Shown here piece by piece: positions 18,008 to 26,656 of a stretch of 64,000 bases of DNA. Source of the stretch: Chryseolinea soli (GTDB taxonomy: Bacteria; Bacteroidota; Bacteroidia; Cytophagales; Cyclobacteriaceae); contig NZ_CP032382.1 of the NCBI RefSeq assembly GCF_003589925.1, positions 4,774,001-4,838,000 of the forward strand. Reading direction: 5' to 3'. Both the position numbers and the translations under genes were made by a program. Under the pieces are notes generated by a model. The model ran no database searches. It was not told the DNA's origin and worked only from the letters and a program-made list of their open reading frames with translations. Position 1 is the first letter of the stretch; each line of letters begins with the position of its first letter.

Positions 18008-19150
18008 ATGAAAGCCTGCGCCACGACGTTCACTTTTATTCTTTGTGTTCTCCAAGCCGAAGCACAACCTGGTCCTTATACATATCCTGCTGCTGCGTTG
18101 AAGTTCACTAAAGTTCAGATCGCATCAGAGAGCTTTGAATCCGCGGAGGTATTCGATGTAAACGGAGATGCACACCCCGACATCGTCTCCGGAAGCTATT
18201 GGTACAAGGGGCCCGACTTTAAATTCAAATATTTTATTGGTGACGTTCGCCGGGAGGGAGAATACTACGACGACTTCTCCACCATTCCATACGACGTGAA
18301 CGAGGACGGAAAAATAGATTTCATCACCGGCGGATGGTGGGGTAATAACATCCGTTGGCGGGAAAATCCGGGGAACGAGGGTCCCTGGCCTGAACACGTC
18401 ATCGCCACAACGGGTAACGTGGAGACCACGCGCGCATGGGACGTAGATGGCGATGGCAAACTGGAGATTGTTCCCAACACACCCGGTAAGCCCCTGTTCT
18501 ACTATCAGAAGGAAAGCGGACAACCTGCTTTCACGGCTCACAAAGTGATAGACCAACACGGTCATGGCCTCGGCTTTGGCGATGTGAATGGCGACGGGCA
18601 CGGCGATTTTATTGTCAGCACCGGTTGGGTTGAAGCGCCGGCCACATCAGCGGGTAGCTGGACGTTTCATGCCGAGTTTGACATCGGCCAGGGCAGTGTG
18701 CCCATCATCGTCACCGACGTGAACAAAGATGGACTAACCGATTTTATTGTTGGCCACGCCCACGACTACGGGCTGGTTTGGTACGAACAGAAAATGGAGA
18801 AACGAGCCCGCCGATGGATCCGACACACCATTGATCTCCTGCACTCACAATTTCACGCGATGCTTTGGACAGACCTTGACAACGATGGCCGCAGCGAACT
18901 TATTACAGGTAAACGCTATCGCGCGCATAACGAAAAAGATCCCGGCTCTTTCGATGATATCGGATTGTACTACTTTACCTGGAATGGAGAAAGTTTCACC
19001 AAGCAAGTCGTCTCATACGGCCCATTGGGACAAGGAAAGGGAACCGGAATTTATTTTGCAGTGGCCGATGTGGATGGAAATGCCTGGAAAGATATTGTAG
19101 TGGCTGGTAAAGACGGGCTGTTTGTGTTTTACAATCATGGATGGGAATAA
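18008..19150 (+). CDS. Secreted FG-GAP/VCBS repeat protein
   Basis: A signal peptide (about residues 1-19, ending AEAQ) precedes roughly 360 residues of FG-GAP/VCBS repeats. Seven calcium-binding-like loops are visible, for example DVNGDAHPD, DVNEDGKID, DVDGDGKLE, DVNGDGHGD, DVNKDGLTD, DLDNDGRSE and DVDGNAWKD. This predicts a seven-bladed beta-propeller outside the cytoplasm. No T9SS sorting domain is present at the C-terminus, so it is probably periplasmic or exported by another route. Such proteins bind carbohydrate or protein ligands; the target here is unknown. Confidence 0.88.
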   Translation: MKACATTFTFILCVLQAEAQPGPYTYPAAALKFTKVQIASESFESAEVFDVNGDAHPDIVSGSYWYKGPDFKFKYFIGDVRREGEYYDDFSTIPYDVNEDGKIDFITGGWWGNNIRWRENPGNEGPWPEHVIATTGNVETTRAWDVDGDGKLEIVPNTPGKPLFYYQKESGQPAFTAHKVIDQHGHGLGFGDVNGDGHGDFIVSTGWVEAPATSAGSWTFHAEFDIGQGSVPIIVTDVNKDGLTDFIVGHAHDYGLVWYEQKMEKRARRWIRHTIDLLHSQFHAMLWTDLDNDGRSELITGKRYRAHNEKDPGSFDDIGLYYFTWNGESFTKQVVSYGPLGQGKGTGIYFAVADVDGNAWKDIVVAGKDGLFVFYNHGWE

Positions 19151-19156
19151 TCTACA

Positions 19157-20599
19157 TTACGGTTGGGCGTTCCTGATCTTACTATTCTTCTTGCCGTATA
19201 AAAAATAAATAGCCAACCCGATCAACAGCCAAACGACCAGCCTGATCCAGGTGTCACGGGGAAGGGATATCATCATGGCCACACATGTAATGATGCCCAA
19301 TATCGGCACAACAGGAACCCAAGGGGTGCGGAACGCGCGGGGCAGGTCCGGCTGTCGGTATCGCAGGATGATCACCCCCAAACATACCATGATGAACGCC
19401 AGCAACGTTCCAATGCTCGTCATTTCACCCACGACACGGATGGGAACGAAGCCAGCAAACAGACTAATGAAAAGTCCAAGAAGCATGTTGCCCTTATAGG
19501 GCGTTTGAAATTTAGGATGAACATGCGAAAAAAGGTTGGGCAAAAGACCATCGCGGCTCATGGAAAAGAACACACGCGACTGCCCCAGGAGGTCGACAAG
19601 GATCACGGAAGTATACCCAATGATGATGGCCAGGATGATGGCCTGTGCCATCCACCCGTACGGCGTTTTTTCGATAGCGATGGCGACAGGCGCTGCGCTG
19701 TCTTTAAACTCGGTGTAGTGTGCGAGTCCCGTCATCACAAAGCTGAATACACCAAAGAGCAAAGTGCAGATGATCAGCGAGCCGATGATGCCGATGGGCA
19801 TGTTACGTTGCGGATTTTTTGCTTCTTGCGCCATGGTGGCCACAATGTCGAAACCGATAAAAACAAAGAACACGACGCCGGCGCCCCGGAAGATGCCGCT
19901 CACCCCAAATTCGCCGAACGTGCCGGTGTTTGCCGGAATGTAAGGAACAAAATTGTTGGGGTTGATGTAGTTCCAACCCAGAGCGATAAAAACGATCACC
20001 ACGCCGATCTTCAGGGAAACGACGATGATGTTATATAAAGCCGATCCTTTTGTACCCCGGATAATAAGCGCCGTGATGAAGACGACGATGAGCACGGCGG
20101 GAATATTGATCCACCCTGTAACGACACTCCCGTCCGGAAGGGTCACCGTTTCGAAGGGAGAATGGAGCAGTTGCGCGGGTAGATAGATGTTGTATTTGCT
20201 TAGAAACCGAACCAGGTATTGCGACCAACTGATGGCCACGGTCGCGGCACCCACGGAATATTCCAATACAAGGTCCCAGCCGATGATCCATGCGAAAAAT
20301 TCTCCGAGCGTCGCATACGCATAGGTGTAGGCGCTTCCTGCCACGGGCACCATAGACGCAAACTCCGCGTAACACAAGGCGCTGAAAGCGCAACCTATAG
20401 CGGCAATGATGAATGATAGCGTAACGGCAGGTCCGGCGTGATTGGCAGCGGCAATGCCCGTGAGGGAGAAAAGACCAGCACCTATGATCACCCCAATCCC
20501 AATGGCGATGAGGTTGATGGCCCCCAGACTTCTTTTCAGGGTTTGTGTACCCGTTTCGGCGGCTTCACGCTGGAGGGCTTCTATGGATTTCCGGATCAT
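19157..20599 (-). CDS. Amino-acid permease, APC superfamily (CAT-like)
   Basis: About 480 residues with 12 or more hydrophobic helices. The first helix carries GIGVIIGAGLFSLTG, the substrate-binding signature of APC transporters, and the FIGFDIVATMAQEAKNPQRNMP segment is typical of the cationic amino acid transporter group (YfnA-like). The in-frame TTG at 20620 lies inside the predicted -7 box, so the ATG at 20599 is taken as the start. The gene is single, convergent with the FG-GAP gene. Substrate specificity cannot be read from the sequence. Confidence 0.92.
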   Translation of the reverse strand: MIRKSIEALQREAAETGTQTLKRSLGAINLIAIGIGVIIGAGLFSLTGIAAANHAGPAVTLSFIIAAIGCAFSALCYAEFASMVPVAGSAYTYAYATLGEFFAWIIGWDLVLEYSVGAATVAISWSQYLVRFLSKYNIYLPAQLLHSPFETVTLPDGSVVTGWINIPAVLIVVFITALIIRGTKGSALYNIIVVSLKIGVVIVFIALGWNYINPNNFVPYIPANTGTFGEFGVSGIFRGAGVVFFVFIGFDIVATMAQEAKNPQRNMPIGIIGSLIICTLLFGVFSFVMTGLAHYTEFKDSAAPVAIAIEKTPYGWMAQAIILAIIIGYTSVILVDLLGQSRVFFSMSRDGLLPNLFSHVHPKFQTPYKGNMLLGLFISLFAGFVPIRVVGEMTSIGTLLAFIMVCLGVIILRYRQPDLPRAFRTPWVPVVPILGIITCVAMMISLPRDTWIRLVVWLLIGLAIYFLYGKKNSKIRNAQP

Positions 20600-20617
20600 G
20601 CTAAATGACGTTCGCGG

Positions 20618-20645
20618 CAAAAATAGTCTATAAAACCGATAGACT
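20618..20645 (-). promoter_or_regulatory. Promoter with overlapping dyad for the amino-acid permease
   Basis: On the minus strand TATTTTTG (20625-20618) fits TAnnTTTG, 19 bases before the ATG. Directly upstream, and touching the box, is the inverted repeat AGTCTAT-N7-ATAGACT (20625-20645). A protein bound there would block the promoter, so it may be the operator of the permease gene. Confidence 0.5.
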
Positions 20646-20780
20646 TATAATTTTTTTTCATTTTGAATGACAGCGTGCGCAAGTGACGGTGTATGGAAGA
20701 ATGACAATATTTTGCCTGGCGTGGGGAGGACGGTACTATTTTTTGTTTTTTCTATATTACTCCCTAAATCCTTCTGAATC

Positions 20781-21704
20781 ATGAAGCCTTACTTGTTAAT
20801 TCTTTTTATGTCTATGACCCTTTATGCTTTCGGCCAGAAAACCATTTCCTTATACGAGGGCCAGATCCCCAACAGCAAACCCAGTGCAGACAAAGAAAAA
20901 ACCTCGATCCATGACGGGATCACCGTGGTCGATCAGATATCCAAACCCACCCTCAGCATTTATCTGCCCAGTGAAAAATCCGCGACAGGTGCGGCCGTTA
21001 TTATTTATCCAGGCGGCGGATACTGGGTCAACGCGATAGCCCATGAAGGCGTGGACGTAGCAAAGAAGTTGAATAACATGGGCATTGCTGCCTTCGTCCT
21101 TAAGTACAGAATCCCAAGCGATGAAACGATGGAGAATCGCGAAATCGGCCCACTGCAGGATGCACAGCAAGCCATCCTCACGGTTCGGCAGCGTGCACAG
21201 GAATGGAAGATCGACCCAAAGCGAATCGGCATCATGGGCTTTTCCGCCGGAGGTCACCTGGCGTCAACGGCAGGTACACACTATACGAGCCCTGTCATTG
21301 ACAATCCAACCAAAACCAGCTTGCGGCCGGATTTTATGATCTTGGTTTACCCCGTGATCAGCTTCCAGGACAGCATTTGTCACAAGGGATCGCGGGAGCA
21401 GCTTATTGGAAAGACGCCTTCCCAGGAAAAAATCAATTGGTATTCCAACGAGTTGCAAGTGACCCCTGACACACCACCCACGTTCCTTGTTCACGCTAGT
21501 GACGATGACGTGGTGAAGCCGGAGAACAGCATTGTTTTCTATGAGCACCTTATTCGCCACAAAGTACCGGCCGAATTGCACGTCTACCAAAATGGTGGCC
21601 ACGGCTTTGGACTCGTCAATAAGACCACCGACGATGTGTGGCTTGATCGCTGCAAAGCATGGCTGTCCGCCAACGGTTGGTTAAAGCAAGTATCTGCAAA
21701 ATGA
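20781..21704 (+). CDS. Secreted alpha/beta-hydrolase, BD-FAE/acetylxylan-esterase type
   Basis: A signal peptide (residues 1-18, ending FGQ) leads into an alpha/beta-hydrolase fold. The oxyanion segment is YPGGGYW. The nucleophile is Ser155 in GFSAGG, the acid is one of Asp241-243 in HASDDDVV, and the base is His274 in GGHGFG. The length of 307 residues matches esterases that remove acetyl or feruloyl groups from plant sugars, and also related peptidase-S9-like enzymes. A dehydrogenase gene follows after 16 bases on the same strand, so the two are probably co-transcribed. Confidence 0.9.
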   Translation: MKPYLLILFMSMTLYAFGQKTISLYEGQIPNSKPSADKEKTSIHDGITVVDQISKPTLSIYLPSEKSATGAAVIIYPGGGYWVNAIAHEGVDVAKKLNNMGIAAFVLKYRIPSDETMENREIGPLQDAQQAILTVRQRAQEWKIDPKRIGIMGFSAGGHLASTAGTHYTSPVIDNPTKTSLRPDFMILVYPVISFQDSICHKGSREQLIGKTPSQEKINWYSNELQVTPDTPPTFLVHASDDDVVKPENSIVFYEHLIRHKVPAELHVYQNGGHGFGLVNKTTDDVWLDRCKAWLSANGWLKQVSAK

Positions 21705-21720
21705 ACATTCAACACCTGTT

Positions 21721-22671
21721 ATGGAAATCGTAATTACAGACGGTTACACCCTCAATCCCGGTGATCTAGATTGGGGTGAGATACAAGCGTTGGGAAACGT
21801 GCACTATCACGACCGAACGGCACCAGAGGACATAACGGACCGATGCCGCCATGCCGAAATCATCGTAACGAATAAAACGCCGATAAACACCCAGATCGTT
21901 CAGCAAGCAACTAAACTGAAGCTGATCGCCGTAACGGCTACAGGGTACAACATAATTGACGTTGCCGCTGCACAGGCCAAAGGGATTGCCGTCTGCAACG
22001 TGCCAGCTTACGGTACTGATTCTGTGGCGCAACATGCCATAGCGTTAATGCTGGAGCTCACTAATCACGTTGGTGAGAACAGTCTCAGCGTACGCCAGGG
22101 CGAGTGGTCCATGGCGAAGGATTGGTGTTACTCGGTCAGTCCATTGATTGAACTCAGCGGGAAGGTTTTCGGGATAGTAGGCTTTGGAAGAATCGGTCAG
22201 CGCACGGCCGCTATAGCGGAGGCTTTTGGCATGAAGGTTATTTTCTACAGTCCATCAAAAAAATCATTACCTGTGAAGCAAGTATCACTGGAAGCGCTTT
22301 TCCGCGAAAGCGATTTCATATCCCTGCATTGCCCGCTAACGCCAGACAACGTTGGCTCTGTGAACAAGGGCTTGCTTTCGCTCATGAAACCGACGGCGTT
22401 TTTGATCAATACCTCACGCGGCCAACTCATCAATGAAATGGATCTGGCCGCAGCATTGACACAAGGAACGTTAAAAGGAGCGGCACTCGACGTACTGAGC
22501 CAGGAGCCTCCACCACCGGGTCATCCGCTGACGGGCTTGAAGCAATGTATCATCACACCGCATACGGCCTGGCTCAGTGTGGAGGCACGGAGGAGAATAT
22601 TGACTACCACCATTGAAAATATAAAGAGCTTTCTCGCGGGCTCACCGAGAAACCTCGTGACCGGGCGATAA
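21721..22671 (+). CDS. D-2-hydroxyacid dehydrogenase, hydroxypyruvate/glyoxylate-reductase type
   Basis: This 316-residue NAD(P)-dependent enzyme has the dinucleotide motif GFGRIGQ near residue 155, the catalytic Arg233 in NTSRGQL, a Glu near 262 and the catalytic His near 282 in TPHTAW. The pattern fits the glycerate dehydrogenase/hydroxypyruvate reductase branch. A GntP-family permease, a group that imports gluconate or glycerate, is encoded convergently just downstream, which supports a role with small sugar acids. Exact substrate is inferred only. Confidence 0.92.
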   Translation: MEIVITDGYTLNPGDLDWGEIQALGNVHYHDRTAPEDITDRCRHAEIIVTNKTPINTQIVQQATKLKLIAVTATGYNIIDVAAAQAKGIAVCNVPAYGTDSVAQHAIALMLELTNHVGENSLSVRQGEWSMAKDWCYSVSPLIELSGKVFGIVGFGRIGQRTAAIAEAFGMKVIFYSPSKKSLPVKQVSLEALFRESDFISLHCPLTPDNVGSVNKGLLSLMKPTAFLINTSRGQLINEMDLAAALTQGTLKGAALDVLSQEPPPPGHPLTGLKQCIITPHTAWLSVEARRRILTTTIENIKSFLAGSPRNLVTGR

Positions 22672-22696
22672 GACTACGCTTCAGATACAAGTTATC

Positions 22697-24022
22697 TTAA
22701 AGAACAAGAGACAAGAGGTATACCATAAGCAAAGTTGTAAGACCCATGCCAACCGTAGCCACCGTGTAAACTTTCAGCATGGGCTCCATCGCCACACCAC
22801 CGAATCGCGAGATCACCCAGAAGTAGGCATCGTTGGCATGCGAGATCATCATAGACCCACCACCCATTGCCAGCACGCACAAGAGTTTACCGTTTTCGGT
22901 GTCCATGCCCAATGCCGGAAGCAGCGGAAAAATAAGAGAAGCCGCTGTAAGAATAGCCACCGTGGAGGAACCTTGTGCGGTCTTTAATAAAAATGTCAGC
23001 AAAAACGGAAACAAAATGCCGAGGTGCTGGAGCGGAAGTACGTCGCTGAAATGATCGCCGATCTTTGTGGCCGCGAGCACATGGCCAAAGGCTCCGCCAG
23101 CACCGATGATTACTAAAATGCCACCAGATTTCTCCACGGCTTCGCGCAGTATGACGGAAACAGTCTCCCGATCGCGATTTCCTTTTCCGATAAAACAAAG
23201 TACGATGCCAATGACCAGGGCGATAGAAGGATCACCAACAAACGCGAGGGCTTGAGCGAACGACGAAGTTTGGGTCGGCTTCACCAAAAAAGATTTCAAG
23301 CCGATCAGAAATATGGGGACCAGCAAGGGGAGAAGCGATGAAAGGACGTTGTAGTGCTTTGCCGGGATTTTGGCTTCAACGCTTTCAGTCTCTTCGGAAA
23401 ATGCGGCTGACTTTCCTGCGTATACCGCCCATCCATAGCCAACAAGCATGGCGGGCAAGGCAACGAGGACTCCAAAAAGCAATACTCTCCCAAAATCGAC
23501 GCCGATGATTCCGGCGGCGGCGGCCGCGCCAGGGTGAGGCGGGATGAGGCAATGCACAGCGTATAGTCCAGTGGCCAGACATACCGAGACCGACGCTGCA
23601 GCAAGGCCGGCTTTGCGTGCCAGTGAGTTGCCGAGACCGCTCAGCACGATGAATCCGGAATCGCAAAAGATGGGCATGCCCACAATGAACCCCGTTATGC
23701 TCATCGCGAATGCAGCATGACGAGCGCCGACCCTCTTCAAAATGAAGTTTGCTATGGCGGTGGTCCTCCCCGTGCGCTCCAGTATGATCCCCAGGGTGGT
23801 TCCCAGCACGATGATAAAGCCCAGCGATTTCATGACCTGGCCAAAACCATCTTTCATGATGCCGAGCACCTCCGTTGCGGGGAGTTGCGCGCCAATACCC
23901 AGGAGAACAGAAACCAGGGAAAGCGCAAAGAAAGGATGGACCTTAAGTCTGGTGGTGAGATATACAATAAGGGCAATACCACTCAGCAGGAGTGCGAGCT
24001 GAATGTAGAATGGATGGATCAT
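22697..24022 (-). CDS. GntP-family sugar-acid permease
   Basis: The 441-residue protein is almost entirely hydrophobic, with about 12-14 helices. Family hallmarks are visible: GMPIFCDSGFIVL, PPHPGAAAAAG, GAGGAFG, TAQGSSTVA and SHANDAYFW. GntP proteins take up gluconate, glycerate or related acids by proton symport. It is convergent with the hydroxyacid dehydrogenase gene, 25 bases apart. Specificity cannot be told from the sequence. Confidence 0.94.
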   Translation of the reverse strand: MIHPFYIQLALLLSGIALIVYLTTRLKVHPFFALSLVSVLLGIGAQLPATEVLGIMKDGFGQVMKSLGFIIVLGTTLGIILERTGRTTAIANFILKRVGARHAAFAMSITGFIVGMPIFCDSGFIVLSGLGNSLARKAGLAAASVSVCLATGLYAVHCLIPPHPGAAAAAGIIGVDFGRVLLFGVLVALPAMLVGYGWAVYAGKSAAFSEETESVEAKIPAKHYNVLSSLLPLLVPIFLIGLKSFLVKPTQTSSFAQALAFVGDPSIALVIGIVLCFIGKGNRDRETVSVILREAVEKSGGILVIIGAGGAFGHVLAATKIGDHFSDVLPLQHLGILFPFLLTFLLKTAQGSSTVAILTAASLIFPLLPALGMDTENGKLLCVLAMGGGSMMISHANDAYFWVISRFGGVAMEPMLKVYTVATVGMGLTTLLMVYLLSLVL

Positions 24023-24102
24023 AGCGGATGTACAGGTTACCTAAAAATAAGATTGAAACCGCACTTTTGCCTTATCCGCTGTTTTTTTTATCCTGGAAAT
24101 AA

Positions 24103-24135
24103 AGAACTCCGGCTGGAATTTTCTGCCGGAGTTCT
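24103..24135. terminator. Terminator hairpin between the NUMOD4 and GntP genes
   Basis: An 11-bp stem (AGAACTCCGGC and GCCGGAGTTCT) with an 11-base loop. On the minus strand it is followed by TTATTT, so it ends the NUMOD4 gene transcript that stops at 24143. Confidence 0.8.
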
Positions 24136-24142
24136 GGGAAGA

Positions 24143-24811
24143 TCAGGCATATCGCCAGATATAGCCTTTGGTCTGGTGATGAATGCCACGCGCCACCAGG
24201 ATGATCTCCTTCTGGCCGCAGCCTGTTTTCTGTGAAGCCTCACGGATGCTTTCGTAATGTCCCATTAGCTTGCCTTTTATGGAGTACTGCTTCACCGGCA
24301 GACGGCGCGTATAGCCACCGTAGTTTTTCCATTTCGAGCGGTCTGCCGTTTTTAGATAAGAATCGGCGCGCTCACGGATGAATACCCGCTGACTCTTCTC
24401 GCTTTTGGTGACCAGCTTCAGGTTCTTGACACAGTTGTTATAGCCGTCGCCATCTTTGTTGATGACGTACATGCCGTCGTCTTCGTAATTTATTTCACGT
24501 ACAAAAGTGCTGTAAATCACGCGTCGGGTGTTGAAATAAAATTGATACCCTTCCTTGGATAACGACACGCGTAGATCGATCATGGGTTCGCCGGTCTTGA
24601 TGTTTCGATTCTTGGCAATCGACTGGCTGAGGATTCTTCCGGCTACAAACTGTTGATTCAGCCGGGGATGTGGAATTACCCTATCGAGTGATTTGATTCT
24701 TCCCATATTGGATGCTTTATAAAAGCCTTCGAACCCGGGAATGTCTTTCCACCGTTCACCTTTAATGCTAACGAGGGATTTGTCTTGGAAGGAATACTTT
24801 AACTTTGCCAT
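24143..24811 (-). CDS. NUMOD4/NUMOD1 protein with degenerate HNH core
   Basis: The 222-residue protein opens with a NUMOD4 motif (WKDIPGFEGFYKASNMG, about residues 19-35). It ends with a NUMOD1-like DNA-binding segment (VKQYSIKGKLMGHYESIREA, then QKEIILVARG). Between them lies the position of the HNH nuclease, which in homing endonucleases reads roughly VNHIDGNKxNN. Here it reads VINKDGDGYNNC, so the central histidine is gone, and the upstream His-containing helix reads IYSTFV. It is likely a DNA-binding protein that no longer cleaves, or cleaves differently. The ATG at 24811 gives a clean start; an upstream ATG at 24901 would add 30 residues. No host gene is interrupted. Confidence 0.82.
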   Translation of the reverse strand: MAKLKYSFQDKSLVSIKGERWKDIPGFEGFYKASNMGRIKSLDRVIPHPRLNQQFVAGRILSQSIAKNRNIKTGEPMIDLRVSLSKEGYQFYFNTRRVIYSTFVREINYEDDGMYVINKDGDGYNNCVKNLKLVTKSEKSQRVFIRERADSYLKTADRSKWKNYGGYTRRLPVKQYSIKGKLMGHYESIREASQKTGCGQKEIILVARGIHHQTKGYIWRYA

Positions 24812-24932
24812 AATAAAATAATTGTTAAAACTGGTTATAGGAATGAATTGAGGCACTGAGGTTTCTAAATCCGCAGATGAAATAGCGAAGCCGATAGCCA
24901 TCGCCTGCGGGGAAGGAGATAGTGGATTTTTC

Positions 24933-25325
24933 TCATAAGCAGGTTGGATTAGCGTCGGGACTTTCGGGCTCTATCGCTTGAGGTTCATCGTGGACGGCCA
25001 ACGAATTGACCTGGCCGATCCATTGATAGTTTACGTCGCGCTGCTTTTTCTTTCTTCCCTGGAGAATTACTTCGGACATAATCTCGGATTCGATCTTGCT
25101 GACCAGACCCACCTTGCTGTATAAACTCAGGGTGCGTCGCGCGACGGATGTATTGATCTTTGTCTCCCACCGCAGGTCTGACACGAGTTGCTGAACGGTG
25201 AACGGCGCCTTAAATTGAATGATGCTCCGCAAACAAAGGAGACGTAGCGGCGTGATGGGGATGCCATTACTGTTTAGGATTTCTTTTACAATAAGCAGGT
25301 TTTTCATAGGTTGGTTATTAGGCAT
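24933..25325 (-). CDS. Fur-like winged-helix protein lacking the metal domain
   Basis: Residues about 8-70 match the Fur-family winged helix: NGIPITPLRLLCLRSI, then FTVQQLV, and TSVARRTLSLYSKVGLVSKI in place of the usual ATVYRTLxxFxxxGLV. The rest of Fur, the dimerisation domain with its HxH and Cys metal ligands, is missing. A basic patch (GRKKKQRD) and an acidic tail follow instead. It may bind DNA without metal control. It lies 20 bases downstream of the SPOR gene on the same strand, so the two are probably co-transcribed. A second ATG at 25307 is possible. Confidence 0.7.
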   Translation of the reverse strand: MPNNQPMKNLLIVKEILNSNGIPITPLRLLCLRSIIQFKAPFTVQQLVSDLRWETKINTSVARRTLSLYSKVGLVSKIESEIMSEVILQGRKKKQRDVNYQWIGQVNSLAVHDEPQAIEPESPDANPTCL

Positions 25326-25345
25326 TTCTATTGGTTGTGCAGCGA

Positions 25346-26437
25346 TTATTCTTGTTTATCCAGCCAAACCTCGGGGTAAAAGGCTTTAAGATCTTTGCAT
25401 ATTTTTTTCGCCAGCCACACATCGGTTGTACTTTCATAACTCACCAGGTAATAGCCGTTCCGTTTTCCAAGTTTCGACACGGCGTGTCCTCGAATCAGTT
25501 GCTCGGCGACCAGTTTGTCTGCATTGTTTTCGAATCGAAAGGCGCCGATAATGACGTGATAGACCGAGACGCCTTCAGTGCCTTTCCGGGCTTCCTCTAT
25601 CGCAGAGGCGTCAGATAATCCCGAGACTGGGACGGATAGTGATGGCGAATTTTTTGAGGATGCCGATGTACTGCGGGAAACAGAATCGGCGCGGACGCGT
25701 CTTGCGCTATCGATGGCAACGCCGGTCGCTGGATGCCCTCCAGGAATGGGCAAACTCAATCGGATCAGGACTAGCCCCACGACAATGAGCGGAATGGCTA
25801 CCCGAATAAATTTCAAGGGGCGAGAAGAATCTCTAAAATTCTTTTTTGCCCCCGCAAAAGCAGTTGAACCGTGAGGCGCTTCTTTTAACGTTTTAGAACC
25901 ATCGTGAGTGATCTCAGAATGCTCCGTGCACGATGACGATGATAAAGCCTCATTGCTGTCATCACACTCGCTGGCTTCCTCAATATTCGCATTCAATTTC
26001 TCTTGTTCTTCTTCTTTCGGATCGCTTAAGTGGGGTACTTCACCATTGTCATCTCTCTTCTTAGGTTGTTCCGGCAGTTCGCTGAGGGCATGGGCGTTGG
26101 ATAGGGCCAAAAAACGCGCATATTCTTTTTCGTTGAGCAGTTCCAATCGGTTATCCACATAGCAGAAAATACCCAACTCCTTTATTTCAAACCTTCCGCC
26201 GCTGCGAAGACCGTTTTGTATGTCTTCGATGAATCCATGAATCGTCGCTTGGGACTCCTCTTCCGACAACATTTCAATTTTTGTGAGATATGAGGAAAGT
26301 ATACCATCGTCATATTTTATGAATTGATTGAAGAACAGAGATTGGGAAAAATCCTGTTGTTTGATGATTGCTCCCAACGTTGGCAGATTTACCCTGTTGT
26401 TATGCTTCAGCAGAGATAGAATAGCACGCGTAATCAT
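25346..26437 (-). CDS. HU-like domain plus SPOR domain membrane protein
   Basis: About 363 residues. The N-terminal 110 residues look like the bacterial HU-CCDC81 domain (NNRVNLPTLGAIIKQ, RFEIKELGIFCYVDNRLE). An acidic low-complexity region follows, then a single membrane helix (IPLIVVGLVLIRLSL, near residue 215), a Ser-rich linker, and a C-terminal SPOR domain (VYHVIIGAFRFENNADKL to the end). SPOR binds denuded peptidoglycan at division sites. The topology predicts a cytoplasmic HU-like part and a periplasmic SPOR part. The ATG at 26437 is chosen over a TTG at 26455. Palindromic repeats lie just upstream. Confidence 0.82.
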   Translation of the reverse strand: MITRAILSLLKHNNRVNLPTLGAIIKQQDFSQSLFFNQFIKYDDGILSSYLTKIEMLSEEESQATIHGFIEDIQNGLRSGGRFEIKELGIFCYVDNRLELLNEKEYARFLALSNAHALSELPEQPKKRDDNGEVPHLSDPKEEEQEKLNANIEEASECDDSNEALSSSSCTEHSEITHDGSKTLKEAPHGSTAFAGAKKNFRDSSRPLKFIRVAIPLIVVGLVLIRLSLPIPGGHPATGVAIDSARRVRADSVSRSTSASSKNSPSLSVPVSGLSDASAIEEARKGTEGVSVYHVIIGAFRFENNADKLVAEQLIRGHAVSKLGKRNGYYLVSYESTTDVWLAKKICKDLKAFYPEVWLDKQE

Positions 26438-26524
26438 TGAATATTTTTTTGTCAATCTTTCTCAAATCGAGCGCCAAAGAAAATCTTTGAATTTTCACTC
26501 TAATCGAATAGCCTTTTTGGGAAA

Positions 26525-26552
26525 ACGACGAAATATCGTTGGCCCAACGAAA
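26525..26552. repeat. Intergenic palindrome family, cluster B
   Basis: The unit ACGACGAAATATCGTTGG at 26525-26542 is followed by a partial copy CCCAACGAAATT. It lies about 90 bases upstream of the HU-SPOR gene and downstream of the SPOR-OmpA gene, and belongs to the family seen at 5657, 28704, 30845 and 41858. Confidence 0.65.
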
Positions 26553-26656
26553 TTGCTACCGGTCATAGCCGTTGTAATGGCGGCGCGAGTATGCTCTTGC
26601 GGGTCATGGAAATACCTCGTCGTCGAGCGTTGAATGAAGCCAATAACATTGTCATC

